Of a stretch of DNA of 64,000 nt, positions 22,640 to 35,520 are shown one piece after another. Numbering within the stretch: the stretch's first letter is position 1; each line of letters starts with the position of its first letter. The DNA comes from Branchiostoma lanceolatum (taxonomy: Eukaryota > Chordata > Leptocardii > Amphioxiformes > Branchiostomatidae), in assembly GCF_035083965.1 (NCBI RefSeq), contig NC_089735.1, positions 3,281,501-3,345,500 of the forward strand, in the 5' to 3' direction. A program made the translations under genes and the position numbers. The notes beneath the pieces were generated by a model that was not told where the DNA came from, ran no database searches, and saw nothing but the letters and a program-made list of their open reading frames with translations.

Positions 22640-23250
22640 TATGGTATTTCTATATAAATAGCATATGAACACGAATCTGTGCCACATTAACTCATAGATG
22701 TGCAGCGTTTTCTGTTGGATTGTTTTCGTAAATAGACGTAGCGTGGACTGTTACGTATTTCAGTTCGAAAATAAAACCAAGGTGAGGGAGAACAATACAT
22801 ACATGTAGGGGTGGGACGCTAACGCCATTGTTGGGCCAAACGAAGAGCGAGAGAAAAGGTGACGACTCGTGCCAAATTCGCGGCGACTTTCGCCCCTGTT
22901 ACAACTGTTCCCCCCGTGCATAAGGGTATGGAACAAGTGCGAGGTTCGTGAACAACTGACAACTACAATGCATTATAAGGGGCTGGAACACGAGGATAAG
23001 GTCGGGGCGCGATTTTCCGAGCATTCGAGACCCGCAGGTCTTTGTGCTAGTCAAGAACGGCGCGCGCGTGGATACTAGTACTGTGTTAGTCTCTACCAGA
23101 CGAACCACGCCAGGGTTTCACTTGCAGGCTCCGGGCGAAATGTGATCTTCACTGTGGACTGACTCTACTGGCTAATTATTCCTTTTTCTGCCGAATTCTA
23201 CGATTCATACGCCCGTAAGAGGGGCCTGGTGGAGGCTAGTACTGTGCGCT
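22640..23250. other. Unannotated stretch between IRF and the neuropeptide gene
   Basis: TATATAAATAG near 22653 resembles a TATA box but I find no exon attached to it. At about 23090-23245, CTCTACCAGACG and CTGGTGGAGGCT suggest a decayed relative of the 17253 palindrome family. No gene seen. Confidence 0.3.
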
Positions 23251-23704
23251 TTCACTGTAGAATTTTCACAGCAGAAAGTTCGGACCACGTTTTGCATCCT
23301 TTCGTACTCTCTTCTTCCCTTTTAGAGTCAAATGTAGGCCAAATAAAGCGATTTCAGAAAGAGGGCGTTTTAGGCCAATTTTGGCGTATTTTGGTTAGCA
23401 CAACTTGCCAGTACTATTCGTTAGTCCCCGATTTTCATCTGCAAGATAGACTGCACTACATGGTTAGTTGGTCTTAACACTGCTCAAAATGCACAAATAA
23501 AGAAGACGATAGATTGAAAAAAGAGCCAGTCGCCTCTGGTACGATAGTACCTTGTATAAGAAACATTATCTCTTATACATATGTACAAAGAAGCGACAAG
23601 AAGTTGACTATACTCGGTTAGCTTACTGTAACACTTCTCTACTATGTAATGCATGTTTAACTCATGTACTGTAGTCTATACTTTCCTGTGTATACATGTA
23701 TATG

Positions 23705-23905
23705 TTTGTTAAAGGCCCCCATTCCACTTGACGTCGATCGCACTGCGCTCTCGCTGCGACTTACACTGAATTTTTGTAACCCTTGACTTCATAATCGGAA
23801 TATCATACAAGATGTACAACTATTACCAAAAAGGAAACAAAATATACAAAACCTAAAAAGATTCGTTTTTAATCTATAGAATTCGTTAAGAGCTCTGTCT
23901 AATTT
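23705..23905. mobile_element. Fragment of the CTGGACCCGCGGCACG MITE family
   Basis: Contains the internal block GTAACCCTTGACTTCATAAT and ATTCGTTAAGAGCTCTGTCT also found in the 34463 and 34967 copies. A right-half relative is at about 28250-28440. Confidence 0.5.
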
Positions 23906-25100
23906 TAGTGGAGGGGGGTCATACGGTAGACGCCCTGTACATTAGCATGTATTTTAGGCATGGATGTACAATAAAGGTTTTCATTCAATCTATAAAAAGT
24001 GCCAATCCAGAATGTGCTATCAATATGCTTTTTGCTGGCTGGCTGACACGGAAATTTGATTTACTTGTTTCAGACGAAACTACGTGTTTTCGCATGTGCC
24101 ACAGAACACGGGAAATAGCGTAAGTAACAGGGATCTGGGATAGGGCCGGGTCACATGCCTTTCTAGTAGGAGTATTTACGGTAACACATTGAGAAAATTC
24201 CTGAGAAAGTTGTGGAGGGTGGTACAAAATTCTTTTCCCATGTCAGTCATGCCACAGAACACGGAAAACAGGGATCTGGGGAAGGCTAGGGCCTGGTCAC
24301 GCTCCTACATGTAGTTCTTCGAAGTAGGAGTATTTACGACACATTGACAACATACCTAAGAAACTCGTGGGTGGGTGGAACAAAATTATATGTCTTGTCG
24401 GGGCGGAAAAGATTGTCGCAGTTTCTGGATGGCCGATATTGGACGTAATGCTGGCATGGAGGACCCGTGTTTGAAAAGGGCCACACCTTGAACACGATAA
24501 AGAACCCACCACACTTCTCGAAGACAGCAGGTGTCCTTACTAGTGTGAATGGTTCAAAACCTACAGTCCTATGGCAGCACATGGACCAATTACTAGTATT
24601 GTCGTACTGATAAGGTCACCTGAGGTACCGCAGAATGGCAGCCGCTCCAGACCCTTGCGATTCAGCCACATCAATTTTAAGCTCTTCTCAATTCAGCCCC
24701 TGGCCGGCTGCGAGAGAGAGTAGTCGGCCCACCTAATAACCTAATGCCTTACTCGTCATTGACCCAGGGCCATAGGTCCGCAGTGTTGTTTGCACAAAGT
24801 ATTTGAAGAACGCCAGGCCTCTGGTTACGTTGGTGTAAGGTGCCCTCTCGGACCGACTGTAGTAGTTAGGTACATGTACAGCGTTTGGCACACTGCCGTG
24901 CTGGCCACCCGATAAACCGTTATACTCAGAGGGCGTTTGTTTTGATCTAGTAGTTGACCTTAGCCTGACTGATTCACGCTTCTAGCAGCCACTGGTCAAG
25001 AGGATACCCAAGCAGTCCCGGACAGCCATGGATCGTGTAAGACAGGATATGGTTGAGTGTTTGGACCAGGAAACAACTTAAGTGCCTTAAGGGTAGTCTC

Positions 25101-25285
25101 TACTCTCCAAGCAGAGGAGTGGGTCCGGCAGGTTTTTGACGTGTTTTTAGGCGCTTTTGTCGTGCTTTCTACTTTGTCATGTTTTTTTGTCCAGCCAATC
25201 CACACATGACAAAGTAGAAAGCCCGACAAAAACGCCTAAAAACACGTCAAAAACCTGCCGGACCCACTCCTCTGCTTGGAGAGTA
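25101..25285. mobile_element. MITE, CTCTCCAAGCAGAG family (185 bp)
   Basis: Terminal inverted repeats of about 82 bp with two mismatches, from TACTCTCCAAGCAGAGGAG to CTCCTCTGCTTGGAGAGTA, and core GTTTTTGACGTGTTTTTAGG. Other copies: 12803, 37429, 40110, 40709, 41673, 50251 and 53327. Confidence 0.85.
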
Positions 25286-25404
25286 GTAGTCTCTACAAGG
25301 CGACCTTCGCTAGCTTGGGGGAGAATATCATAGTTACCAGGGCAGTTTGGCCACCATAAGGCTTGACTGGCCGGGCAGTTCGGAGGGGGAAATGTTTAGA
25401 CTCT

Positions 25405-25590
25405 ACCAGCCTCCGCGGGTCGCAGGGAAAATAGTAGAAATTGGCCAAATAGAGTCAACTGTATGAAGGGGGTCGGCTATGGAGATAGGGTCCAATATTG
25501 CAACCCTGGATGGGAATGTTATCCTCCATGGCCAAAGTCCCCCGGCAAATGTTCTCTCTATAGCCGACGCGGTTAGTCTGGTAGAGACTA
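25405..25590. mobile_element. Palindromic element related to 17253-17453
   Basis: CTCTACCAGCCTCCGCGG at the left, AAATAGTAGAAATTGGCC inside, and GTCTGGTAGAGAC at the right; the arms are more diverged than in the 17253 copy. Confidence 0.6.
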
Positions 25591-26804
25591 GGAAATGTTA
25601 ACCTCCCCGCTGACTGACTCGCCTCGCCAACCATTCCCCGTTTTTTGCCGAAGTCTTCTCTGATCCGTACCCCCGTATGTAGGAAGGCTTGGTGTAGGCT
25701 ACCTTAAAGGCACAGTGGACGTACGTGGTGAGCTGAAAAAAATGTTATTCCCGAAGCCTTCAACTACTTGAGCTGGAGGGCTGACAATGACACATTATAC
25801 CTGCAACACACACGCCAGCGGCGTGCAGCAAAGCCGCGTACTTAGTTTATAGCTGCACGCGAGAATATTGAACGCGCGCCAAGTCACCGCCATATTTGTC
25901 CTCAGTTCCGGGAAAAATTCACCGGGACCTCAACTGAGAAACCCTGGCCGGGGATGCCGTACCTCAGGGCACGACCACCGCAGCACACGTGATTGGGCCA
26001 AGCCGAAAAAAAGATACGGGTTTAATTTGTTTGCCAAACTGTTTCGTGGCCGTAGCGTAAGGGCGCGGCGCAGTTGTCGGACAGACTCGCACAGGTAGCC
26101 GCGCTTGCCGAGCGGGATTTCACGGTAACGCGTTACCAGAGTTGGATCGCGTCTTTTCATAGCAAGTTTTCAGAAAGCTACCTGGCAGAAGATCAGACTG
26201 ACCGCACGCTTATGCCATACGGGTTCATCCATGGGATATATATATATAGAGAGAGAAATGTGCATAAATGAATATCAAAATGAATATGAAAACTCATATC
26301 AATTCCTAATGGATTAAACCTTATGATATATGTACGGAAGAATACCCGTTTCGAGTGAGTGAACTTATACAATACGAGCCTCTTTTTGATTGGGGGGACG
26401 GTTTTTGTCCTATCTTTGACGGGCTAGATGAAAAAAATACTATAAGCAGATGCGTTGGATGGAAAATTTTAACGGAAAATATTGCATACGAGATCAGCCT
26501 AGCCATCATGGCGAGCGAACTGTTGTCCGACAGCCTGGATCCGTTCTGTCCTCAAAAAAAAAGTCGCCCCGAGACACGGGCAAAACACATGGCTGCATTC
26601 TGTGTAGTACTTCCTCGTTATTTCTCAATAGGATAAAATGGATCAAAGATGTTGCCTAGAGGGCAACTGATCCACAAAGCTGAGCGACCCTTCAATATAA
26701 AACTCGGAAACCAGAAAACGCGCCATTACTACTAACATTCAGCCGTTCAGTTTCCAAGTGAAATTGCACTGCTCTTTCTTACGTCTCTCTCTCTATAGCG
26801 CGGG

Positions 26805-26809
<5 letters not shown>

Positions 26810-26865
<56 letters not shown>

Positions 26866-26915
26866 GTGCGCACACACACACACACACAGACGTGCGCACA
26901 CACATACACACATAC
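26810..26915 (+). repeat. (CA)n microsatellite
   Basis: Long CA run interrupted by CAGACGTGCG twice. Confidence 0.95.
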
Positions 26916-27688
26916 ACCGTGACACAGAGACTAAGACACATGAGACACAGCTACCACGACATTGAACATTGCAGTTAAATTAAAAGAACAGCCACACACG
27001 TGCCAGTAACCACAAGAACCGCCGAGCCAGCATTGTTTCCAAACATACAGCGAGGGATTACCTGCTGCGTATAGGTCTGCGGCGGGTGACTCACTCTCTT
27101 TGGCACCAGGCGTACGCTGTCCGGGGCCTGTTCAAAAGTTCGGGGTCTGTGACTCCCACCTGTCCTCCTTGCGCAAGAAAGTCACGAAGTCTGCCAAAGG
27201 GTTTACTTTTTTAGTGATTCCTTCCCACGCAGATTGCCAGTCCCAAATAATGAATTACATCACCCCGCCCCTTTTGCAATCGGCTCCTGTGGTTCGTCCA
27301 AGGCAAGGGCCTGAAGATACAAACAGGACCCACGAGGTATGTTGCATTGTTCTTCGTTTGTTCCTTTGCCTTCCGGTCTTTGCCGGCGATTTCCTTATTT
27401 GGATAAGGACACCATATTTGGTCATTTACGGCAAAACGCCGTGGACGCTTCCGAACGAGCACGAAGTTGTGTTGGGGATGGTTCGCGCCTTGTCCGAGTG
27501 GACCCTCGACAAGAACCATCGCTTGTTGTGTACATAGCAAGTAGTGGTGTTTTCACGTGGTTGAGTTTCCGCAATGTGTATTGCATAGTTAGAGGGAACC
27601 TTTCTCCGTCACGATTTCTGTCAAAGCGTATTTTGACCCTTTAGAAGCAGAATCTCGAAAAGGCGTTTCCGTGAAAAGCTGAAATTTG

Positions 27689-27803
27689 TACGACGCTTCT
27701 ACACCTGCCCCACGACACTTTCACAACTGTCCCACGACACTACTACAACTGCCCTACGACGCTTCCACAACTGTCCCACGGCGCTTCCTCAACTGTTCCA
27801 CGA
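27689..27803 (+). repeat. Tandem repeat of a ~24-bp unit
   Basis: About five units of the type CACAACTGTCCCACGACGCT. Confidence 0.85.
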
Positions 27804-29039
27804 ATCTCAATTTGCTGTCCTAAACCTATCATACAACGAATGTTACCGACCCCGTCCCTATGCATGGCTTAATTTATGAATGGCGTTCAATAAATCGACC
27901 TCGACCCTGTTTGACCCAGCGAGCGGCTGTATAGTGATCCGCCCCCAGCCTTGGAGCGGGGTATACTGAGATGGCCTGCCCGGTTCCACGTAAAATGGTT
28001 TCTATACGTCACGTTCCCGCGTCTAGCCGACGGGTCAAAGGTTACCAATGAGATCAGTGCGCTGCCAAACTGGTCGATATCATTCGGCGAATAAAATTGG
28101 CTCCGGGCATCTGAGAATCCCATGCAATGACCACAAGGAACCTGTCCGTACAGGACAGACTACGTATGCAATATTTCACGGACAAGTTAATAAACAACAT
28201 TCTGACATTTCAACGTTTCAAGTTATTCGACAAGGGGACCTCGCTGCGATCTAACATTTTACAGAGCGCTCAGCAAATTTCATACATAAATAGGAATCTT
28301 TTTACACTTTTTGTGTTTTGTTGTCTTTTCAGACACATCCTTATATTTGCAAGGTATTCCAATCAAGGGTTGCACAAATCAAATTTAGGTCGCAGCGAGA
28401 TCGCGGCGTGGTCGCCGTCCAGTGGAATGGGGGCGATTTTATTCCCCCAAATAAGAGAAGACCAATTATCCAAGAAAAAAGACAATGAGATATGATAGCA
28501 TATTAGCCGACTGTGCAATCTCTTTGTTGGCTATCATGCATTATCATGGTAAACAAAACCCCACCCGCCCTCCTATCCAGGTATACAATAGGTAGACGAG
28601 CAACACCTATTAGCTAGCCAATAACGCATGTAGTTGCAGACGATCAAAATCGACATCTTACCCAAAGCAGTAAATTTACTAAGATAAAACGGCAATACAT
28701 CGTTATCTATGTAATAGCGTTCTTGCTATCTTGTACGACATTTTAATGTGTGCGCGCGGCCAACATAACAAAGCCATGTCCGTAAGCAAAACAACTGCCG
28801 GCCAGCGCACCGCTCTTAAACTAAGGACATAATGGCCTTGCTCAGGCACATGGACTTGCCAGTGTGCTTCAAAAACAAACATATAATACAGATACATCAA
28901 ACCATGCCTTTAAGATGCGTACGCTAGGTTGTTAAACCAATCAGCAAAATGCGAGTCATATGCATCTTCAATTCATGACATGAATGCCCGTTGTTGTATC
29001 AATGGCTAGTATATAATGCCTAAGTGTAATGGATAGCAG

Positions 29040-29395
29040 AGCTGCCCCTTGAACCTTAACAATGCCCCTAAAGCGTAAACGCCGCCTATTGTTCTCCGGA
29101 AGTATACCTGTTTGCTCCCGTGCTGTTTAAGGGTGTCGTCACACCTGTGGTTTCACGCCCAAGGTCCAAACTTCGTCAGAACCTAAGGAGCAAGACACGT
29201 CCACCTCCAGAGCAGAAATTTTGGGGGATTCCCGAAACCTTATTCCGCGTAATAATTCTACCCGCCCCGAAACCGCGGTTCGGGGAACTGCCTTCCTGTC
29301 GACCAATCAGAGAGAGGCTTGAAGAAATCGACAACGCCGATTGGCTCAAGCTTCCTGCTTGGCGGGACTCATTCAAGTAGGCAATCTTCAAGCAG
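29040..29395 (-). promoter_or_regulatory. GC-rich CCAAT and NF-kappa-B-like region, possible IRF promoter
   Basis: Contains two CCAAT boxes (GACCAATCAGAG near 29309 and its reverse complement CGATTGGC near 29338), an ETS-type CCGGAAGT (29096-29103), a kappa-B consensus GGGAATCCCC on the minus strand (near 29224-29233), and the GC palindrome CGAAACCGCGGTTCG. A minus-strand donor-like CAG|gtatac lies at about 29108. It would place the IRF first exon about 8.6 kb upstream of the ATG. No transcript evidence. Confidence 0.3.
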
Positions 29396-29423
29396 ATGTT
29401 GGGGGTACGTATTTAAAAAAGGG

Positions 29424-29714
29424 AAAGGTAGTCCCATTGCCTTTTTGAGGCCGTAGGTGCAGTGGGTTGTTATCTACTGTGTCTAGGGCACGGTATTTTG
29501 AAGGTGGGGACAATCCCTCTCCTTAAGCTTCCAATGCTTTTTACCTCCCCATCTTAAGTTAGGTACCCATTTTTACACCTGGGTGGAGTGAAGAAAGGCG
29601 TGTTAAGTGTCTTTCCCAATAGCACAACATCGGTGGCATGTCAGGGGATTCGAACCCAGGACATCAGTGTTCTGGGCCAAACACGCTAACCGTTACGCCA
29701 AAACGAAGCCACAA
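29424..29714 (-). mobile_element. SINE family G copy, minus orientation
   Basis: Reverse complement of the family G consensus: tail first on the plus strand (AGTCCCATTGCCTTTTTGAG), then CACCTGGGTGGAGTG, and the B box as GGGGATTCGAACCC near 29644. It appears inserted in an inverted-repeat element whose ends resemble TCTCCAAGCAGATGT (near 29385 and 29750-29766). Confidence 0.65.
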
Positions 29715-30129
29715 GTTTGACTTGAGCGTAAAGCACTGAGCTGCACCCTACATCTGCTTGGAGACCATACCGGAAAGGTGAGCGAATACAGGTATCACTG
29801 GTGTGTAATTGTCAAACAATTTGAAACAAAGGCCGGAAAATAATTGTTTGCACTGACCATTGTGTCATGCCAAATATGACCACATATTTGAGGTGTTAGT
29901 TAAGGACCGGAAGCTGATGTGACCCATGTATTCCTGTCTTGTTTCCGGTCAGGAAATACTTGCAATAAACATGCTGTCTGAAGAAGGGTTACGTCACTTC
30001 AGCACGTGGTAAATTACTTCTCTAAGGTGTGCCAAGTAACGACAAGACAACGGGAGGTCGCAGGTACGTGGGCGGGAGTTGGGTAGTTGGTTGAGGTCTT
30101 AACGATGCTCTCATCTATGGACATACCTT

Positions 30130-32930
30130 TCCGCCACAGTAGTGTACGTGAGTCTGTATTGTTTTTTTAAATCAAAACCTTTATTGAATACAACCTAGCC
30201 ATACATCACATAGTAAACATTTGACATAATATGTATTTATTTACTTATTGGTTCAGCATGGAACCTGTAGTTACATGCCAGGGTTGCCCAACTAGGGAGA
30301 GGCTATTGAATTGCCGCTGACATAATCGTTACGTTGAACATACAACCAGTAAGGTACTAGGTTAAAAGTTCACATTTACATTGGATCTACATTTTATGTA
30401 CACATTAACAATATCAATTATTTGTATTCGAGAATATCCAAGTTCTTTCACGAGTTTTGTAATTTTGTCGCACGTGTCACATGGCAGTATTATCTTACGC
30501 GGAGAACGGATCTCCGAGGGAGCTCCAAGCTTTTACTCTGAAGTAGGACAAATTATATCGTTATACATTGGTCTCACGGTCATTTTGACAACAACAATCT
30601 TTATCGACACAACAAAAGCATGTACAGCGACTTTCGCCTACGTTGTAAGTCCGCACCATAAAGTGCTTTTCTATTTTCTAAACAAAAAGGTACACATGTA
30701 TTGCCAAGACACATAGGTATAGAGTCAGAACATGACATGATCTAACGTAGTCGCTATTTCAAGAATCTCCAACCCGACTCACTTCAACAACCACACGCTT
30801 TACATTCCTCACAAACGGTTTCTCCTTGCTTACTTCATGTCTTTTGTCTCTTTGTTTGACTGTTATTGCCTTTTGACCCCATGTACCGTAGCTTAGCCGT
30901 GAGAACTAGCCTCAGACTTTCGCCAGGATGAGATCATAGTTTGTTTTGTGTTCTTTCTGGTTATTGACCGCAGCAACCTGTAACAGTTGAGACATCACAT
31001 CATCGCTTCTAAGGATAGCCCCTCAAAGGTGTGTTTACCTGTTATGGTCATTGCTTGGTGTTTGCGGGTGGCCTTTGCAGTGACCCTGGAAACTAAAACC
31101 ATTGACTCACGTGCGCGACGTACAGGGAAAAGAATGCCGACTGCCGACCATTCTTCGATCAGATTTCAAAGGGGTGTCATAAAAGGTGTAAAATAGCGCC
31201 CCCTGGCGGTCCTAAGAATGATCGACCCTGTGCGCAAGGGAACTGTTACGGTAGCAGAACACAGTATTTCGACTATGGGGTGAATTTACACGGTTAAGGG
31301 CCACAAAATGATTGTTATCCACGCGCTTGAAACCATAGTAGGGTGCACTAGAGAAGTACGAAAAACGAATATGTTTGAATCTAGGGTGTGAAATAATCGA
31401 AAAATATTGTGGTCGTACCAGCGGTGCAGTTCTACGTCATTCCGCTGAGAAGGTCTCATTCCTGTGTCTAAAATAATCCGGCCTAAAAAAAATAAGTGTG
31501 GCAATTAAAAATTATTGCCATAGCGAATGTGTCTGGATTGATCTTACTTCACTGTAAGGAAAGTACCAACGTAGCACTCTAGATATTAGTTCTACCATAC
31601 TATTGTGCAAAACGCACTTAGAAATTAGAAAGGCACCTGCCAAGCAGATATAGAAAGGCACCATGTAACTCGAGGAGTTCCTAGCATATGTGGAAAGGCC
31701 GGAGTATACTCCCGTTGTAGTGTCTTTTTCTCTGGCATTGTTGGATAGGTGGGGTGAGAAACTAGGCCGGAAGTTTAGAAAATCGGTATGCTGGGGCTCC
31801 TATGATCGTTTTGGTTGTTATTCTAGCTCTGTAAGATGTGTTTTCGAGGAGCTACTGTTATTTTTCCGACACCGCACGCCTCCCCGTAAGGCGTTCAGTG
31901 TAGACTGCCCAAGCGGTAACCCAAGTTATTTTTCGTTCCGTTTAAAACTTTGCCTTTCTTTATATGCTTGGATCTCCTCAAGTTTTGGTTTTCACAGAGG
32001 TTTTTTGGTGGGAGGCATGATGTTCAGCACGTTCTTGTGATACTAGATCAACTGGGATGCGCAAACCCTTTTCAAAGCTAGAATACTAGATTCGGTGAAC
32101 TCCCTGACACACTCCGGACAGTACGAAATCGGACACCACGTAAAAGTAGGTCATCTGTCATCGACAGCTGAATGCCTGGATGCCAGAGGTGCTAATGAGG
32201 TATCAAGTTTGAAAAAGTGACAGGAGGGCATCCACAGAGTTGGCCGGACGGATTCCTGAAATGCCTGTGGAATTCTGGGGATTCTTGCAAATCGGGCCTA
32301 AAATATACTATTAAGCTTGCCCCTCAGGCTTCGCTAAAAACTGGGCATAAGAGGCGGTGTTTCGGAGGATCATGAATTGCCTTTTATCGGCCCCACCTGA
32401 TATAACAAGAATTTCAGACGAAAGCGTGTTTATTACTGTCAGGATTAGGTAGGAAAGTTTCGTCATCCGAGCGCTAGGTCGGACGTGTACGCATTTTGCT
32501 ATGACTATGAGTGATACGGTCAGGCGCTGGCGGTGCAACAGCGGCCCCGTGCGGATAGTGGGTACCTGCAGTTTAAAATGCGATAAATATTGTTGTCATG
32601 TTTATATTTGGTCGAATCTTTTTTGCTGCATGACGAACACGTGTGCTTCCAACAGAAAGTAAAACATCTCCAGATTTTGTTTTTGTTTTCTAGATTTTTA
32701 GTCATAAAGTTGCGTATTTCAACGTTGATTCCAACGGAACAGCCTAACACAGGAATGAGACCTTTAACAAGTCAACGGAACTGGAAATATTTTCGTTTTA
32801 CTCAGTGAGTTCACATCATCAGATGTGTATGGGAGATGTTGAAGTTGCCACGCTCATTACGCCCCCCCCCCATACACCTGGTAATCATGGATAATGGACA
32901 GCTGTCAGGTGCGGGTAGAAGAAAATGATT
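30130..32930. other. Non-coding stretch, no gene recognised
   Basis: AT-rich sequence with short unrelated open frames lacking splice signals, codon bias or family resemblance. The C run at 32862-32870 is the only simple feature I note. Confidence 0.5.
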
Positions 32931-32945
32931 TCCCCATGGTTTAAG

Positions 32946-33249
32946 TTAAAATCCTCCCACACCATTATTGATGTATAGGGCGGTGCCCATCTCCGTTTCA
33001 TAGCCCTGGGCCACACTTGTGGTGCAATCACTGTAGCAGGGGGCTAGTCCACTGGCAGTGAAGTGTGTTTAACTTCCATACTGTTTCAGAAGTATGTACC
33101 ATTTTTATGAAGTCTTTGGTATGACTCAATGCGCCTCTTGTCCAGAAGTGCCCTAACCCGGGGCTTGAACCCGGGCCTTCTGGTCCAAGTAATTTGAACC
33201 AGATGTGGTGAGAGGCAGAAAGCGCAGACCACTACACCACAGGGACACC
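32946..33249 (-). mobile_element. tRNA-headed SINE (family H), minus orientation
   Basis: On the minus strand the head reads GTGTCCCTGTGGTGTAGTGG, a good A box, with GGGTTCAAGCCCCGGG as B box. The body (GTTAAAATCCTCCCACACC, TAGGGCGGTGCCCATCTCCG on the plus strand) matches the 51588 copy. Confidence 0.7.
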
Positions 33250-33599
33250 CTCCCCATGGTTTGCTCGGGCGTTTACATTAAGATACATGCGCATCTATCC
33301 CGGCTTCGCTTTCCGCTGCACCGAGCGGCATCAGTACGTTGGCAGAACGTAATGCGTGCACGGTAATTAGCCTGCTATCAAAACCTATCATAACTGCCAA
33401 ATCTCTTTTTATTTGTTCTCTTTAGTCAACGTTGCATCGGAGTAACAGCCGTTGCAAAAGATATGTCTTTGGACAAAACTGAATGAACCTATATGCGGTA
33501 AGTAATCAGGGCTATCAGAAAATTGCGCGTAATTAAAGGAAAAGAAACGCCCGACAGTGTCTGTAACTCTTACCTGTAGCATTACCTTTATGGCGTTAT

Positions 33600-33900
33600 A
33601 GAATTCTAATCTCCAAGCAGATCTCCACGGGGGCAAAGTCGTATCAGCCAGCCAGAGAAGCTCCAGCCAGCCCCTGTAGTCTTAGATATCAATAGGATTC
33701 TACAGGATGACTTTTAGAAATAAATGCACGGAGAGAGAAATATTCTTCATTTGTGTAATCTCCAAGCAGATCGTTCCGGTGGTAGACTCTTGATGTACTC
33801 CCCGGTGGCCTACTGGGCACTGTCGTTGCCTATAGGACTATTCTCCAAGCGGAATGTAACATTTACTTGGAGATTACATTTGTTAGCGAATGGCTCTTGT
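33600..33900. mobile_element. Decayed AATCTCCAAGCAGAT elements
   Basis: AATCTCCAAGCAGATC occurs at about 33608 and 33758, TTCTCCAAGCGGAATG near 33840 and ACTTGGAGATTAC near 33868. These look like several ends of one inverted-repeat family related to the CTCTCCAAGCAGAG elements. Confidence 0.45.
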
Positions 33901-34462
33901 TGAGCTTTGATGCTGTATCTAGTCTCTGATGAAGGAAGGCTTTGAAACGATACCATTAGCTCCCTTTGTGATTCCCCATAGTAACACAATGCTTTTACTT
34001 GTTACATGACATTTAGGTCAACTCCACCGCAGCAGGATATAGCGGATCAGTGATGTATTACTGGATTGTTTTGAAGAAACTGCCACTTAGACTCCTGGGC
34101 CGAAGTGACTTGATCACATGCATGAAATCAGCACACGCATCAATTTTCGTTAGTTTCCATTGTACTGTAAATCATACAAAGAAGCTGCAATATGAGCAAA
34201 TATATGCCGTAAATTGCAACAAAAAGATACATATTGGGAAACGGATACAAATGAGCAAAGTCTTCCAAAGATGTGAAAGAATAAGAATTTGTTATTTGGT
34301 ATACCATGTTCTTGGTGTTCAGTCATTTCCTCAACCTTCCTGACCACTTACATTTCATAACGAAGGCAACTTTTTAAAAGTTTTCATTTTAGCATTTTTC
34401 TGGGGATGCCCAGAGGGCAGAGGGTGTCATCCGTATGATCAACTCAGTACGGCCTTACTGGA

Positions 34463-34686
34463 CCCGCGGCACGCTGGCGGCGTCGCTGCGGCCGATCGAA
34501 ATGACAAAGCACTCAACGAATTTCATCGACAAAAAAGGAATATTTTTAAGCTCTGTGTGTTTTGTTGTCTTTTTGGTCATACTTGTACGTTTTGAATGAT
34601 ATTCCCATTATCAAGTCAAGGGTAACACAAATCCACTTTAGGACGCAGCGACGCCGCCAGCGTGCCGCGGGTCCAGTGAGAGGGGG
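34463..34686. mobile_element. MITE, CTGGACCCGCGGCACG family, copy 1
   Basis: CTGGACCCGCGGCACGCTGG at the left end and CCAGCGTGCCGCGGGTCCAG at the right are exact complements; the core GTCTTTTTGGTCATACTTG matches the 34967 copy in reverse. Confidence 0.78.
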
Positions 34687-34966
34687 GCTTAAGCAACGTC
34701 GTGTCGGTGACTATGACCCGGTGTCACGCCACGAATGGACTTCCACATCTTTCATCCAATCCTAGTCTTGTGAACTGCAATCTTTCCTTTGACCGTTTCT
34801 GCTCTGTAATAAGAAACGGGACTTCAAAGCGATGGTGTTACTGAGTGTACATCAAGGGGGGCATGCATGTCTCGGCAGTACAAATCTGTTAATGCGTCGG
34901 TGGGACGTCTGAAACACTGTTACGGTGCATCCACAGCATTAAAGGTTTGAGTGGTGATCTTAAGCA

Positions 34967-35207
34967 CCCCCCTCTCACTGGACCCACGACACGCTGGCGG
35001 CGTCGCTGCGTCCTAAACTGGATTTGTGTTACCCTTGACTTTATATTAGGAATATCATTCAAAATGTACAAGTATGACCAAAAAGACAACAAGGCACACA
35101 AAGCTTTAAAATATTCCTTTTTTGTCGATGAAATTTGTTGAGTGCTCTGTCAATTCGATCGGCCGCAGTGACGCCGCCAGCGTGCCGCGGGTCCAGTGAG
35201 AGGAGGG
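34967..35207. mobile_element. MITE, CTGGACCCGCGGCACG family, copy 2
   Basis: Opposite orientation to copy 1, about 280 bp away; ends CTCTCACTGGACCCACGAC and GCCGCGGGTCCAGTGAGAG. Confidence 0.78.
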
Positions 35208-35211
35208 CTTT

Positions 35212-35442
35212 AGGGCCCTGTCACACTTGTGCGTATATTCAAGTGCGTATGAGCTGCGCATCAATATTTCTTTGTACAGATTGCGATTAAGAAGTTGTTT
35301 TTCACTTTGACCTACCGTTGTGCAGCCTGCTTATCGAACCAAAGAAATGACTTCTTCGGCTGCAAACTTAACCTAAACCAAAAACATGTTAATACGGAAC
35401 GCCTGCGGACTTGTGTATACGCACTAGTGTGACAGGGGGCTT
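35212..35442. mobile_element. Inverted-repeat element related to 8069-8292
   Basis: Ends AGGGCCCTGTCACACTTGTG and CACTAGTGTGACAGGGGGC; it abuts the preceding MITE. Confidence 0.65.
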
Positions 35443-35465
35443 TATCGAATAGCCAGCGATTACCA

Positions 35466-35520
35466 CCATCCCAAGCAGATACGGGGCCCAAGCAGATACG
35501 GGGCTCAAGCAGATACACCC
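35466..35520 (+). repeat. Three tandem copies of CAAGCAGATACGGGGC
   Basis: Short 17-18-bp tandem array that embeds the CCAAGCAGAT end motif seen in nearby MITEs, then a C run and an A run. Confidence 0.8.

Noticed and set aside
22640..22670. TATATAAATAG as a promoter for IRF or an unknown gene
   Set aside because: No downstream exon with a donor could be tied to it on either strand.
26747..26941. Cys/Val-rich minus-strand frame
   Set aside because: Translation of the CA microsatellite.
30381..30716. 111-residue hydrophobic frame
   Set aside because: AT-rich chance frame; no family resemblance, poor codon pattern and no exon signals around it.
33915..33955. CTGATGA with GAAAC near 33.92 kb as a hammerhead core
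   Set aside because: The intervening stem is only about 3-4 weak pairs and no flanking stems are visible.
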